Source: Actinomycetota bacterium (GTDB lineage Bacteria; Actinomycetota; Humimicrobiia; Humimicrobiales; Humimicrobiaceae). Taken from it: a stretch of DNA of 64,000 bases. The stretch spans positions 1-64,000 of the forward strand of contig JAQVDY010000003.1 in assembly GCA_028698215.1 (NCBI GenBank), read 5' to 3'. The notes below the pieces were generated by a model. That model had not been told where the DNA came from, did not search any database, and saw only the letters and a program-made list of their open reading frames with translations. This document shows, piece by piece, positions 11,378 to 21,405 of this stretch (position 1 is the first letter of the stretch; the number at the start of each line of letters is the position of its first letter). Made by a program: the position numbers and the translations under genes.

Positions 11378-11606
11378 AGTACCATATATAGATACCTATA
11401 TTAAAAAAATTGATAATAAATATAATCTATGCATAGCAGTGGCCAAAAGGGCCAGAGAGCTGGGCAACTATATGTCTGCCAAGAGGAATATGGAAAGAAT
11501 AAACGTAGTACCTCCTTTAGTAGATATAGAGTCTAGCGATCCGCTGGAAATAGCCTTAAATGAAATTAGAGAAGGGGCTGTCAGCTATATTAGAACTGAC
11601 AAATAA
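11370..11606 (+). CDS. rpoZ: RNA polymerase omega subunit
   Basis: Omega is the small subunit that assists assembly of the beta' subunit into RNA polymerase. The 78-residue product has the conserved CIAVAKRAREL helix and the C-terminal PLEIALNEIREGAVSY segment. Start is TTG 11370 with a strong GAGGAGG about ten bases upstream. The gmk-rpoZ-coaBC order is conserved in Actinobacteria and Firmicutes. It is short but normal for the family. Confidence 0.92.
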   Translation: MTEVPYIDTYIKKIDNKYNLCIAVAKRARELGNYMSAKRNMERINVVPPLVDIESSDPLEIALNEIREGAVSYIRTDK

Positions 11607-11609
11607 TCA

Positions 11610-12815
11610 ATGGTTTCCATATTTGAAGGAAAAAAAATTATCCTTGGAGTTACGGGATCGATAGCAGCTTACAAAGCTGCCCAAATTTGCAGCCTTTTAA
11701 TAAAAGAGGGGGCGATAGTTTATCCGGTTATGACTCCAAATTCCCTTTATTTTTTAGGTCCTGCCACTCTCGGTGCCATCAGCGGAAATGAAGTCAGATG
11801 CAGTCAATTTAAAAGCCAGAAAACTGACCATGTGTCTTTAGCCCAAAGCGCAGCTGCTATAGTTGTTGCTCCTGCTAGCGCTAATACTATATCCAAGTTA
11901 GCCCAGGGCATATGCGATAATTTCCTTACTACTACTGTACTTGCGTTTAATGGGCCCGTTATCATAGCTCCAGCCATGAATGAAAAAATGTATATGGAGC
12001 CCATAATACAATCTAATTTGGATATCTTAAAAAAAACAGGTAAATATTCTATAGCAGGGCCCCAGAAAGGTAGGCTGGCTTGTGGAGAAGAGGGTTGGGG
12101 AAAAATGGATAGTCCAGAGAATATAGTGGAAAACCTGGTTCAAGTGTTGAACTTTTCCCAGCAACTGAAAGGTAAAAAAGTTTTGGTTACTGCCGGTGGT
12201 ACCAAAGAATATATTGATGCTGTAAGATTTATTTCCAATGCTTCCAGCGGAAAGATGGGCTACGCTATGGCCCAGGAAGCTAAAAGGAGGGGTGCAGACA
12301 GGGTTATGCTTATTACTAGTGCTGATAGGATGGCCCCTTATGGTGTCGAAGCATTTTTGGTAGAAAGCTCTGAAGATATGGCCCAAAAGGCTACGGAATT
12401 GTTTGAGGAGGCTGATATAACCATTATGTCAGCAGCAGTAAGCGATATTATCCCCGTTAAAAAATTTAACTACAAGTTAAAGAAGAAAGATGATATATTA
12501 TCCAAATTGAGTTTTAAGCTAAACCAGAATATTTTGCAGCTTTTAGCCCAAAAAAAGAAACCTGGCCAGATATTGGTTGGCTTTGCAGCTGAAAGCGGTC
12601 TGGATGAAGAAGATGTTTTAGCAAAATTTAAATCTAAAAAGGTAGATTTAATAGTAGCTAATGACATATCAAGACAGGATATTGGTTTGGCCAGCGACTA
12701 TAATGAAGTTATGCTGCTCAGTGAGGGAAATAGGCATAAGATATTAAAAAGAGCCAAAAAAGAGATTATTGCCCGGCGAATATGGGACCATATAATTACA
12801 AAATTTATAAGATAA
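11610..12815 (+). CDS. coaBC: Bifunctional phosphopantothenoylcysteine decarboxylase / phosphopantothenate-cysteine ligase
   Basis: CoaBC carries out two consecutive steps of coenzyme A synthesis. The 401-residue protein has an N-terminal flavoprotein decarboxylase (about 1-185) with the flavin loop GSIAAYKA, the PAMNEKMY motif and the Cys-containing GRLACGEEG lid. A C-terminal ligase (about 190-401) has [19 protein letters not shown] and AAVSD. It starts three bases after rpoZ. coaD, the next-but-one step of the pathway, lies about 9 kb downstream. Confidence 0.95.
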   Translation: MVSIFEGKKIILGVTGSIAAYKAAQICSLLIKEGAIVYPVMTPNSLYFLGPATLGAISGNEVRCSQFKSQKTDHVSLAQSAAAIVVAPASANTISKLAQGICDNFLTTTVLAFNGPVIIAPAMNEKMYMEPIIQSNLDILKKTGKYSIAGPQKGRLACGEEGWGKMDSPENIVENLVQVLNFSQQLKGKKVLVTAGGTKEYIDAVRFISNASSGKMGYAMAQEAKRRGADRVMLITSADRMAPYGVEAFLVESSEDMAQKATELFEEADITIMSAAVSDIIPVKKFNYKLKKKDDILSKLSFKLNQNILQLLAQKKKPGQILVGFAAESGLDEEDVLAKFKSKKVDLIVANDISRQDIGLASDYNEVMLLSEGNRHKILKRAKKEIIARRIWDHIITKFIR

Positions 12816-12840
12816 TTTAAGAATTCAACAGGGGGCACAA

Positions 12841-14046
12841 ATGACAAAGAAGGGTACTTATTTATTTACTTCAGAATCTGTGACTGAAGGTCATCCAGAT
12901 AAAATGGCAGACCAGATATCAGATGCCATACTAGATGCCATAATAGTAGATGATCCCAAGTGCAGGACGGCCATAGAGACCTTGCTTAAAACAGGTTTGG
13001 TAGTTGTGGCAGGAGAAGTTACAACAGAGACCTATGTAGAAATACCGGATATTGTAAGGTCAACTATTAAGGATATTGGCTATACCAGGGCCAAGTACGG
13101 TTTTGATTACGAAACATGTGGAGTAGTGGTATCTATAGGGAGACAGTCCACCAATATAGCACAAGGAGTAAACAAAGCTTATGAAGCCCGGTTAGGCAAT
13201 GGTTATGAGGATGAGATTGATTACCAGGGTGCTGGAGATCAGGGAATGATGTTTGGCTATGCCTGTAATGAGACTGAAGAGTTGATGCCTTTACCCATAA
13301 TGTTAGCCCATAAATTGGCTCACCGGCTCTCTGAAGTAAGAAAGGCTGGTATCCTTCCTTATCTGAGACCGGACGGAAAGTCACAGGTAACTGTCAAATA
13401 TGAAGATGGAAAACCGGTTAGCGTAGAAACTATTGTGCTTTCCAGTCAGCATGCCCCCAATATTGATACTGAAACCCAGATTAAGCCAGACCTGAAAGAA
13501 TTCGTAGTAAAACCTATAATACCAGAGGAACTTCTGGCCAAGGACTACCAGCTTTTGGTTAATCCTACCGGCGAATTCACTATTGGAGGACCCATGGGTG
13601 ATACTGGAGTTACTGGTAGAAAAATTATAGTGGATACTTATGGGGGAGTAGCCCGGCATGGCGGTGGCGCCTTTTCCGGGAAAGACCCTTCCAAGGTAGA
13701 CCGTTCTGCTGCTTATGCAGCCAGGTATGTAGCCAAGAACCTGGTAGCTGCCGGAGCAGCTGATAAACTAGAGATAGAAGTAGCATATGCTATTGGAAAA
13801 TCTCATCCTGTATCCTTGATGGTGGAAACTTTTGGCACTGAAAAGGTGGAAGTAGCCAAAATTGAAAAAGCAGTACAAGAGATATTTGACTTAAGGCCGG
13901 GAGCCATTATAAGGGATCTGGATCTGTTAAGGCCAATTTATAAAAAAACTGCTTCTTATGGTCACTTTGGCCGACATGACCGTGATTTTACCTGGGAAAA
14001 ACTGGACAAGGTTGAGCAGATTAAAGGTATGCTAGGAATAAAATAA
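12841..14046 (+). CDS. metK: S-adenosylmethionine synthetase
   Basis: MetK forms SAM from methionine and ATP. The 401-residue product shows the three-domain family: [14 protein letters not shown] near the N-terminus, the signature [16 protein letters not shown] near residue 125, and the phosphate-binding [16 protein letters not shown] near residue 275. A 25-base gap separates it from coaBC, with AGGGGGC upstream of the ATG. SAM supports the methyltransferases encoded nearby (rsmB, rsmD, trmD). Confidence 0.97.
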   Translation: MTKKGTYLFTSESVTEGHPDKMADQISDAILDAIIVDDPKCRTAIETLLKTGLVVVAGEVTTETYVEIPDIVRSTIKDIGYTRAKYGFDYETCGVVVSIGRQSTNIAQGVNKAYEARLGNGYEDEIDYQGAGDQGMMFGYACNETEELMPLPIMLAHKLAHRLSEVRKAGILPYLRPDGKSQVTVKYEDGKPVSVETIVLSSQHAPNIDTETQIKPDLKEFVVKPIIPEELLAKDYQLLVNPTGEFTIGGPMGDTGVTGRKIIVDTYGGVARHGGGAFSGKDPSKVDRSAAYAARYVAKNLVAAGAADKLEIEVAYAIGKSHPVSLMVETFGTEKVEVAKIEKAVQEIFDLRPGAIIRDLDLLRPIYKKTASYGHFGRHDRDFTWEKLDKVEQIKGMLGIK

Positions 14047-14062
14047 AACCTAGTATTAATAA

Positions 14063-16468
14063 ATGGTTAAGACATACCAATATGCAGAAGTTATCTTAGG
14101 GATAAAGGCACTGGATATAAATCATCCCTTTGATTATTTTATTCCCCATAATTTATCCGGCAGCCTAAAAATAGGTACCATGGTTATGGTCCCCTTTGGT
14201 TCAAGGCTGGAAGTAGGGTATGTGGTAAAGCTAAAAAATTCTACAACCGTGAGCCAAAAACAGCTAAAGGCTATTAACAGGGTAATAGAGGCAGAGCCGA
14301 TATTTGACTTTCCTAGAATTAAATTAATATACTGGATGGCTTTCTATTATGTTCAGCCATTAGCTAGCGTAGCTGCTTTATTTACTCCTCCTGGAAAGAA
14401 GATAGAAATTGATAAAATATGGTCAGCAATTACCCAAGGTGAAGAATTAGCTTCTACAGGCCTAAGTTTTCCATTACAGGATAAAGAGCTTAAATCCAAG
14501 CCAAAGCTACGCAAGATGTTGCTTGATTTGGAAAAAAAAGGCTTGTTAAGGCTTGACTATGTGTTAAGCAAAAGCCCTGCTGGTTTTAAATACCAGCAAA
14601 TGGTGGGGCTGGATAAAAAAAAGCTGGCTGCTTATGAACAATCTGCTAGCTGCCACCGGAATAAAGCTCAGGCAAGAATAATAGGTTACTTAAAACAAAA
14701 GGGCCGGGTAAGCAAATCGGAACTTATTCAAAATTCCAAGGCCGGTTATAGCAGCTTAAAGTCGTTACAGCAAAAGGGAATCGTGGAAATAGTCCCAGAG
14801 AGGGTCAAAAGGGATTTTAAGTATTTCACCCCTCCAGGGCTAAAACCTAATCATATTTTAAATAATTACCAGAAAGAAAGTCTAAGAAATATTTCTGAAG
14901 CTATAGATAAAAAACAATACAGGGCATTTTTGCTTCAGGGGGTAGCTGGCTCGGGTAAAACCAGGGTATATTTAGAGGCTTGCAAAAAAGTTTTGGGCCA
15001 AGGCAGGCAGGTCTTAATAATGACTCCTGAAATATCCCTCACTCCGCAGCTCTTTTCCCGGTTCAACCAAGAGCTGGGAGAAAAGGTATCTGTTTATCAT
15101 TCCAATATGAGCCCGGCAGAGAGATATGAAAGGTGGATGGAGGCTGCCCAGGAGCAAATCGAAGTGGTTATTGGTACCAGGTCTGCTCTTTTTTTACCTC
15201 TTAGAAATTTAGGTTTAATAGTAGTGGATGAAGAGCATGATCCTTCTTATAAGGAAAATTCACAAGTAAGATATAATGTTCAGGATGTGGCACTAAAGCT
15301 GGCTAAAATACTTAAGATACCGATAGTTTTTGGCAGCGCCACTCCTTCTGTATCCATGCGATACAGGTCTGAACGGGATAATGAATTTAAATTGCTGCTT
15401 ATGCCGGTTAAAGCTGCCACCGATCAAAAGGTAATAAAGGAAGTAGTAGATTTAAAAAGCATGGAACCTGGAAGCCACAGTAGAATTATATCCAATACTC
15501 TTCATAAATCAGCAAAAGAGGAACTAAATAAGGGCAATAAGGTAATAATTTTTTTAAATAAAAGAGGTTACAGTAATTTTTTAATATGTGGTTCCTGCGG
15601 GCATGTCCCCAAATGTCCTGCCTGTAACCTATCCTTAAAATACCATCTGGCTGATAACCTGCTAAAGTGTCATCATTGTGGCAGGGAATTTGATTTCAGT
15701 CAGCATTGTTCCCAGTGCGGCCAAAAAAATGTGATGCTAAAGGGTACAGGAATACAGAAGGTAGAAACTCAGCTGAATCTTAGATTTAAGCCAGTTCAAG
15801 TAATAAGGATGGATTCAGATGCAACCATGGGGAAAAAATCTCATCAGCAAATACTTAACCGGTTTATAAAACCGGGAGCTGCCATATTGCTAGGTACCCA
15901 GATGATTGCAAAAGGGCTGGATATAGAAGATGTGACCTTAGTGGGCATTATTAATACCGATTCAATGATGGAGCTGCCGGACTATCATATGAATGAAAGG
16001 GTATATCAATTAATAAGCCAGGTAGCAGGCAGGGCAGGGCGGAAAGATAAACCCGGCAAGGTAATTATCCAAACTTATAACCCCCAACACGAAGTTATAA
16101 AATGTTTTATGGAAAAACCCTATCACTATTTCTACCAGCAGGAATTAAAAAATAGAAAAGAGTTAGATTATCCTCCTTTTACTCATATTATAAATATTGT
16201 GATATCAGGTATCGATGCGTCCAAGGTGGAAGAAGATTGTTATGCTGTCTTTACAGAATTAAGCAAAATACTTACAATTAACAATAGCCTATTGGGACCT
16301 TCACCTGCTCCTTTCAGTAAGGTTAACGGGTATTACCGATGGCATATTATGATTAAAACCAAGTCTTTTAATCAGACCTTGGTTGGTATTAATAAAAAAA
16401 TGAAGCAACTAAAGAAAGATGTGGAAAATAAAATTATAATTGATGTTGATCCGGCATGGATTTTATAA
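14063..16468 (+). CDS. priA: Primosomal replication restart helicase PriA
   Basis: PriA reloads the replisome at stalled forks. The 801-residue product has the N-terminal DNA-binding domain (1-200), a winged-helix region, a Walker A GVAGSGKTRVY near residue 295, the DEEHD Walker B, and two helicase lobes. Between the lobes is the zinc module with paired cysteines (CGSCG, CPAC, CHHCG, CSQCG). The late QVAGRAGRKDKPG motif VI is intact. Length is typical. Location between metK and def matches Actinobacteria and, without metK, Bacillus. Confidence 0.95.
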   Translation: MVKTYQYAEVILGIKALDINHPFDYFIPHNLSGSLKIGTMVMVPFGSRLEVGYVVKLKNSTTVSQKQLKAINRVIEAEPIFDFPRIKLIYWMAFYYVQPLASVAALFTPPGKKIEIDKIWSAITQGEELASTGLSFPLQDKELKSKPKLRKMLLDLEKKGLLRLDYVLSKSPAGFKYQQMVGLDKKKLAAYEQSASCHRNKAQARIIGYLKQKGRVSKSELIQNSKAGYSSLKSLQQKGIVEIVPERVKRDFKYFTPPGLKPNHILNNYQKESLRNISEAIDKKQYRAFLLQGVAGSGKTRVYLEACKKVLGQGRQVLIMTPEISLTPQLFSRFNQELGEKVSVYHSNMSPAERYERWMEAAQEQIEVVIGTRSALFLPLRNLGLIVVDEEHDPSYKENSQVRYNVQDVALKLAKILKIPIVFGSATPSVSMRYRSERDNEFKLLLMPVKAATDQKVIKEVVDLKSMEPGSHSRIISNTLHKSAKEELNKGNKVIIFLNKRGYSNFLICGSCGHVPKCPACNLSLKYHLADNLLKCHHCGREFDFSQHCSQCGQKNVMLKGTGIQKVETQLNLRFKPVQVIRMDSDATMGKKSHQQILNRFIKPGAAILLGTQMIAKGLDIEDVTLVGIINTDSMMELPDYHMNERVYQLISQVAGRAGRKDKPGKVIIQTYNPQHEVIKCFMEKPYHYFYQQELKNRKELDYPPFTHIINIVISGIDASKVEEDCYAVFTELSKILTINNSLLGPSPAPFSKVNGYYRWHIMIKTKSFNQTLVGINKKMKQLKKDVENKIIIDVDPAWIL

Positions 16469-16483
16469 GTTAGGTGGTTAAAA

Positions 16484-16987
16484 GTGGCAGTAAGGAAAAT
16501 TAGAACTATGGGTGACCCTGTATTAAGGGGTAAAAGTAAGGCTGTAGATAAAATAGATGATGGCATACTAACTCTAGCCCAAGATATGATAGATTCCATA
16601 AATACTGGGTATCAGGAAGGAATAGGTTTAGCAGCACCCCAAATTGGGGTATCCAAGAGAGTTATTGTAATTAATTTAGATGAAGATATTAAGGTTTATA
16701 TTAACCCTGAATTGGAAACCATAGATAAAGATATAGAAATGGAAGAAGAAGGATGTTTGAGTGTGCCGCACCTGAAAGCTGAAGTTCCCAGAAAGAAAAA
16801 AATAAGGGTAAAAGCACTAAACCTTAATAGTGAAAAAATTGAGTTGGAGGCATCAGGCATTTTAGCCCGGGTTTTTCAGCATGAAGTTGATCACCTGGAT
16901 GGAGTATTGTTTGTAGACAGGCTGGATAAAAAAACCAAGAGGCACCTGTTATTTGAGTATAACAGCCAACAAAAGCAGGAGGAATAA
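16484..16987 (+). CDS. def: Peptide deformylase
   Basis: Def removes the formyl group from new polypeptides. The 167-residue product has all three metalloprotease motifs: GIGLAAPQIG (47-56), EGCLSVP with metal ligand Cys91, and HEVDH with His133, Glu134 and His137. It starts at GTG 16484 with TAGGTGG upstream. It precedes fmt by five bases, pairing the deformylase with the enzyme that formylates initiator tRNA. Confidence 0.96.
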   Translation: MAVRKIRTMGDPVLRGKSKAVDKIDDGILTLAQDMIDSINTGYQEGIGLAAPQIGVSKRVIVINLDEDIKVYINPELETIDKDIEMEEEGCLSVPHLKAEVPRKKKIRVKALNLNSEKIELEASGILARVFQHEVDHLDGVLFVDRLDKKTKRHLLFEYNSQQKQEE

Positions 16988-16992
16988 AACCG

Positions 16993-17928
16993 GTGAAATT
17001 GCTTTTTTTAGGTTCTTCTGAATTCTCAGTGCCTTTTTTAGAATCCCTGTACTGCTCATACCATGATGTGGTTATGGTGGTTACCTCAACAGATGCCCCT
17101 CAGGGCAGGGGCAAGAAAGTGTTACCAAATCCGGTAAAAAAAAAGGCGGCCGAGCTCGGAATAAGGGTATTGGAAGCAAACAGTATTGGAAAAAGGGAAT
17201 TAGCTTTTATAAAAGGGGAAGAATTTCAAGCGGCGGTAATAGTATCCTGCGGCATTATACTGCCTCAGTCTTTTCTGGATATTTTTCCCCATAAATGTAT
17301 AAATGTCCACCCTTCATTATTGCCTTTACACAGAGGACCTGCACCTATTACTGAGGCTATTAAGAAAGGGGATGATGTAACTGGCGTTTCTATTATGGAA
17401 GTAACCTTAAAGCTAGACTCAGGCCCTATTTTTACCCAGGTAAAGTTAAGGATTAATCCATTGGATAACCGTCAGAGCTTGAAGAAAAAATTAATTAAGC
17501 TGGGATGTCCTTTGCTGGAAGCTACCTTAAGTATGATAGAACAGGAAAACCTAACACCCTTTGAACAGGACGAAAGCAAAGCAACCTATACTAAAAGGTT
17601 TGAAACCCAAGATTTGAAAATAGATTGGGCTAAAAAATCCAGCCATGTTTTAAACATGATTAGGGCTTATAGCCCCTCTCCCGGGTGTTTTACTTTTTTA
17701 AAGGGTAAGCGGATAAAACTAATAGAGGCAGCACTGGCTGACAGCAAGTACAAAGACCAAACTCCCGGCAGCGTAGTCTCCATTGACGATAAACGGGGTA
17801 TTTTAGTAAGCTGCGGGCAGGATACAGGACTAATAATAAAGGTGCTGAAACCTGAAAATAAAAGGGCCATGAACTTTAAGGATTTCTTAAATGGCTATGA
17901 TTTAATGCCAGGTGAAAGATTTGAGTAA
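16993..17928 (+). CDS. fmt: Methionyl-tRNA formyltransferase
   Basis: Fmt formylates the initiator Met-tRNA from 10-formyl-tetrahydrofolate. The 311-residue protein has the N-terminal Rossmann fold (LLFLGSSEFSVPFL), the catalytic Asn/His segment NVHPSLLPLHRG near residues 106-117, the Asp of LDSGPIF, and a C-terminal oligonucleotide-binding domain. GTG 16993 follows AGGAGG at about the right distance. An A9 run (17136-17144) lies in frame and does not disturb the gene. The stop overlaps rsmB by eight bases. Confidence 0.95.
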   Translation: MKLLFLGSSEFSVPFLESLYCSYHDVVMVVTSTDAPQGRGKKVLPNPVKKKAAELGIRVLEANSIGKRELAFIKGEEFQAAVIVSCGIILPQSFLDIFPHKCINVHPSLLPLHRGPAPITEAIKKGDDVTGVSIMEVTLKLDSGPIFTQVKLRINPLDNRQSLKKKLIKLGCPLLEATLSMIEQENLTPFEQDESKATYTKRFETQDLKIDWAKKSSHVLNMIRAYSPSPGCFTFLKGKRIKLIEAALADSKYKDQTPGSVVSIDDKRGILVSCGQDTGLIIKVLKPENKRAMNFKDFLNGYDLMPGERFE

Positions 17929-19285
17929 AAACAAAGCCAGAGATGCTGCCTATCACATACTACAGCAATACTTCGAAACGGGCAGGCCCCTTGGTTTTTT
18001 CATAGATAACCTGCTTGATCCAGGCATGCTACAAGTGGATAAAAATCTGGCCTATAATATGGTCAAGGGCACTGTTAGAAACTGGATGCTTCTAGACTAT
18101 GGCTTAAGCCGGGTTTCTGACAGGGAGATAAAAAAATTGGACCTTAATGTGGCTGCCATACTACGGTTAGGCCTATACCAATTGTTTTTCCTGGAGAAAG
18201 TGCCCTCTTATTCTATAGTTGATGAGTCGGTAAAACTAGCCCGGCGGTATGTACATGTAGGAGCATCTAAGTTTGTAAATGCAGTTTTAAGGAAGGCAGC
18301 TAACTGGAAAAACCCCATTCAGTATTTATACCTTCTAATTGACCAGGAAAAAGCTGGGTTGGAATACAAGCTAAGTTTAAAGTATTCCTTTCCTCTGTGG
18401 CTGGTAGAATATTGGTTTCAATCTTATGGTACAGCTACTGCCGAAAAAATAATGCAATCTTTGAATCAAAATCCTGATACTTTTATAAGGTTTAATTCCG
18501 TATTAACAAGGGCACAAGTAATAGAGAAATTATCTTTAAGGGAACCTAGGGATAGCGTAGAAAAACAGATGCCGCCAGAACTGGCTTCCATTAATTTCAG
18601 GGTCATGACCCTGGGGCAAATAGTGGAAAGTCAATTATTCAGGGAGGGATATTTGACTGTACAGGACTTATCTTCACAGATAGCAGTAAAATATTTCCTT
18701 AATCCAAAGCCGGGTGAGAAAATATTGGATCTTTGTGCCGCCCCTGGCGGAAAATCTATTTTTGCATCAGAGCTTATGAAGCAGGATGGCAGCATAGTGG
18801 CCATAGATATAAATCAGGCTAAATTAGCTAAGATGGAAGAAAATATTGAAAGGTTAAAACTGGAAAATATTACCCTAGTAAGAGACGACGCCACCAAGCT
18901 GGATAGTTTAGGGACGCAAGTTTTTGATAAGGTTTTTGTGGATGCTCCTTGCAGCGCTTGGGGCACTATCTCTAAAAATCCAGATGCAAAATATGCCAGG
19001 GATTACGCTGAAATAAGGAGATTAGCCCAAAATTCATATAAAATTTTGTCCAAAGCTGCTCAACATGTTAAACCTGGGGGAGAGGTAATATTTTATACCT
19101 GCACTCTCTCTCCAATAGAGAACCAGCAAACTATAAACAAGTTCTTGGCTGCTTTTCCGGAATATTACATTCCACCGGATTTACCACTTTCCATGGCAAA
19201 TCTAACTGTGGATGCTGGAGTGGAAATAATGCCCTATTATTTTAATAGTGAAGGCGGGTTTGTATGCAGGATGGTAAAAAGATAG
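17921..19285 (+). CDS. rsmB: 16S rRNA m5C967 methyltransferase RsmB (Sun family)
   Basis: RsmB methylates a cytosine in 16S rRNA using SAM. The 454-residue product has an N-terminal NusB-like RNA-binding domain (about 1-135) and a C-terminal Rossmann methyltransferase. The SAM motif is DLCAAPGGKS, the first active-site Cys is in DAPCSAWGT and the second in YTCTLSP. I prefer TTG 17921 because AGG at 17910-17912 then has an eight-base spacing; GTG 17912 would overlap that site. It ends two bases from the convergent rpmB stop, with no terminator between them. Confidence 0.93.
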   Translation: MSKNKARDAAYHILQQYFETGRPLGFFIDNLLDPGMLQVDKNLAYNMVKGTVRNWMLLDYGLSRVSDREIKKLDLNVAAILRLGLYQLFFLEKVPSYSIVDESVKLARRYVHVGASKFVNAVLRKAANWKNPIQYLYLLIDQEKAGLEYKLSLKYSFPLWLVEYWFQSYGTATAEKIMQSLNQNPDTFIRFNSVLTRAQVIEKLSLREPRDSVEKQMPPELASINFRVMTLGQIVESQLFREGYLTVQDLSSQIAVKYFLNPKPGEKILDLCAAPGGKSIFASELMKQDGSIVAIDINQAKLAKMEENIERLKLENITLVRDDATKLDSLGTQVFDKVFVDAPCSAWGTISKNPDAKYARDYAEIRRLAQNSYKILSKAAQHVKPGGEVIFYTCTLSPIENQQTINKFLAAFPEYYIPPDLPLSMANLTVDAGVEIMPYYFNSEGGFVCRMVKR

Positions 19286-19287
19286 GC

Positions 19288-19479
19288 TTATATTACTTTT
19301 TTTACCTTATTTGATTTCAGGCACCTGGAACATATGCTTACTCTTTTAACCTTACCGTCAATTTCTGCCTTTATTTTCTGTAAATTAGGTTTAAAAACTT
19401 TTCTGGTTTTTTTATGTGAATGGCTAACATTGTTACCAAACATCGGACCCTTGCCGCATATATCACATTTTCCGGACAT
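19288..19479 (-). CDS. rpmB: Ribosomal protein bL28, zinc-binding form
   Basis: bL28 is a small large-subunit ribosomal protein. The 63-residue product begins [21 protein letters not shown] and carries CxxC pairs at Cys5/Cys8 and, near the C-terminus, CSRC, so it is the zinc-ribbon (C+) paralogue type. On the minus strand AGGAG lies about six bases before the ATG. It is the only minus-strand gene here and is divergent from fakA. A TATAAT box on the minus strand (19535-19530) could belong to its promoter, with a poor -35. Confidence 0.93.
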   Translation of the reverse strand: MSGKCDICGKGPMFGNNVSHSHKKTRKVFKPNLQKIKAEIDGKVKRVSICSRCLKSNKVKKVI

Positions 19480-19658
19480 TGATACTCCTGATATATTATT
19501 TTCAAATTTAAAACAGGTAGAAATATAGCATTATATTTTTTAATTAGCAAGATAAACTAATTTTATTTCTTTTTCCAGGAAACAATTTTAATAAAAAGTA
19601 GTCAATAGCAGTATTTGGGGATTAATATTTTTAAATATTTTTGTATACTTATTTGTTA

Positions 19659-19677
19659 GGATATCCCCTATAATAGG
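19659..19677 (+). promoter_or_regulatory. fakA promoter -10 box within two adjacent palindromes
   Basis: A perfect TATAAT (19669-19674) lies 39 bases before the fakA ATG. It forms the centre of the palindrome CCTATAATAGG (19667-19677), directly preceded by the palindrome GGATATCC (19659-19666). No good -35 is visible: TTGTAT at 19641 is 22 bases away. The rest of the 228-base rpmB/fakA gap is AT-rich, and I see no small gene in it. A promoter is likely; an operator role for the dyads is inference. Confidence 0.4.
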
Positions 19678-19707
19678 AATGTTAAATTTTATTAAAGGTG
19701 AAAAGTT

Positions 19708-21390
19708 ATGTTTCAAAAGTTAAATCCGGAAATAGTAAAGAAAACTATCTCAATTATAATTGAAACTTTTTCAGAAAATGAGGAGCAAATAAATAACCTT
19801 AACGTATTTCCGGTTCCTGATGGGGATACTGGCACCAATATGCTATTGACTTTAAAATCCATAGATGAAGAAATCAACAAAATTAAAAACTATAATCTTA
19901 AAAATATTTCTGAATCGGTCTCCTTTGGCGGTTTAATGGGGGCCAGGGGTAACTCAGGGGTAATATTATCCCAAATACTTAAAGGTTTTTTTGACATTAT
20001 AATGCAGCAGGAAGATATTGATCTAGAAGTTCTAAAACAGGCCCTGGCTTCTTCCAAGGAGATGGCTTACAGTTCAGTTCAAAATCCCACTGAAGGTACC
20101 ATGCTTACTACAATTAAAGATATACACCAGGCTTTGCTGGATGTGGTAAACGGTAATAAGAATGGCCTGAATTACAAAAAACTACTTAACCAGCTAATAA
20201 AAGAAACTGAAAAATCTGTAACCAGAACTACTTATCTGTTGCCGGTTCTAAAACAAGCTGATGTAGTAGACGCGGGTGCCAAAGGTATTTTGGTCATACT
20301 ACAAGGCCTAAAAAGAGCCATGGAAGAACTAAATATGGTTGATGAAAACATTAATTTAAAGGATAAAGGATCAAAGGCAGCTAAATTTAAAACCCCTGGA
20401 AAACAACCTTTACCATCCAGGGAAACCTACAAGCAGCTGGGCCAGTTAAATGTATCTGCAGATATTAAATATACCTACTGTACTGAACTTATAGTAAAGG
20501 GTGAAAACATCAATGTGGAGAGGCTTAAGGACAACATAGAAAGCTATGGAGACAGCGCCATGGTGGTAGGAAATGAAAGGGTAGTTAAAATTCATGTTCA
20601 CACCAATCACCCCCACAAAGTTCTTAAGAGAGCTATCAGGGAGGGCAGCTTGCATGAAATACAGATAAATAATATGGTGGAGCAAAGCAAGCAGGCTAAA
20701 ATTATAGAAGGTGAAAGTAAGCTGCCTCAAATTAAAAAAGTAGCTCTGGTGGCAGTAGCCAATGGGGAAGGGCTGGTGGAGATATTTAAAAGCATAGGAG
20801 TAGATTATATTATCAGTGGCGGCCAGACCATGAATCCTTCTACCTATGATATGGTAAAAGCTATTAATAATATGGAAGCCGAATCCATAATTATACTGCC
20901 TAATAATAAAAATATTATTGCTACTGCCAAACAGTGTAAAAGAATTGTTAAAAAAGAAGTAGAAATCATACCAACTGAAACTATAGTACAAGGAATAAGT
21001 TCCGTGCTTAGTTTCAACCAGGACCTGGATATAGATGAAAATGTATTTAATATGACAGAGGCTGTTAAGGCAGTAAAAAGCGGGGAAATTACACAGGCGG
21101 TAAGAGATGCCAATTTGCTGGTAGGAGAAATAAAGAAAGGCGAATATATTGGCTTAAATGATGGCAAGGTCAGGGTCATATCAGATAACTTGGTAGATGC
21201 TACGCTGGATTTAGTAAGGGATATGATTAAAGGCCAGGAAGAAGTAATAACTTTCTATGCAGGCCTAGATTTAAAAAAAGAAGAAATGAATGCCATAAGA
21301 GAAAAGGTAAAACAGCATTTTACAAACCTGGAGGTTGAATTTCATCAGGGCGGGCAACCTCTTTATCCAGTAATCTTCTCAATAGAATAA
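19708..21390 (+). CDS. fakA: DAK2-domain fatty acid kinase subunit FakA (YloV family)
   Basis: FakA is the ATP-binding subunit that, with an acyl-carrier FakB, phosphorylates exogenous or recycled fatty acids for the PlsX/PlsY route. The 560-residue product has an N-terminal DAK2/DhaL nucleotide domain with FPVPDGDTGTNM (about 34-45) and GARGNSGVILSQI, followed by the DegV-like C-terminal region of YloV proteins. Start ATG 19708 follows AAAGGTG. No fakB is in the window; plsX and acpP lie 7 kb downstream. recG, a common neighbour, is missing between this gene and rsmD. Confidence 0.88.
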   Translation: MFQKLNPEIVKKTISIIIETFSENEEQINNLNVFPVPDGDTGTNMLLTLKSIDEEINKIKNYNLKNISESVSFGGLMGARGNSGVILSQILKGFFDIIMQQEDIDLEVLKQALASSKEMAYSSVQNPTEGTMLTTIKDIHQALLDVVNGNKNGLNYKKLLNQLIKETEKSVTRTTYLLPVLKQADVVDAGAKGILVILQGLKRAMEELNMVDENINLKDKGSKAAKFKTPGKQPLPSRETYKQLGQLNVSADIKYTYCTELIVKGENINVERLKDNIESYGDSAMVVGNERVVKIHVHTNHPHKVLKRAIREGSLHEIQINNMVEQSKQAKIIEGESKLPQIKKVALVAVANGEGLVEIFKSIGVDYIISGGQTMNPSTYDMVKAINNMEAESIIILPNNKNIIATAKQCKRIVKKEVEIIPTETIVQGISSVLSFNQDLDIDENVFNMTEAVKAVKSGEITQAVRDANLLVGEIKKGEYIGLNDGKVRVISDNLVDATLDLVRDMIKGQEEVITFYAGLDLKKEEMNAIREKVKQHFTNLEVEFHQGGQPLYPVIFSIE

Positions 21391-21405
21391 AGGTGATTAT
21401 AAATT
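21391..21405 (+). promoter_or_regulatory. Ribosome-binding site and AUU start of rsmD
   Basis: AGGTGAT (21391-21397) matches the extended Shine-Dalgarno complement. Nine bases after its AGG lies ATT (21403), in the rsmD frame. An in-frame TAA at 21400-21402 blocks any earlier start. The first ATG, GTG or TTG in frame is more than 130 bases downstream and would remove conserved sequence. The same nine-base spacing is seen at nusA and infB. Confidence 0.7.

Noticed and set aside
17136-17144. A9 run in fmt as a second homopolymer frameshift
   Set aside because: The Fmt family sequence continues in the same frame on both sides.
17912-17923. rsmB start at GTG 17912
   Set aside because: The GTG overlaps the AGGTG ribosome-binding site; TTG 17921 has an eight-base spacing.
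20446-20991. 181-codon open frame antisense to fakA
   Set aside because: It is the reverse of a solid gene, rich in Tyr/Phe/His from complemented codons, with no ribosome-binding site and no family features.
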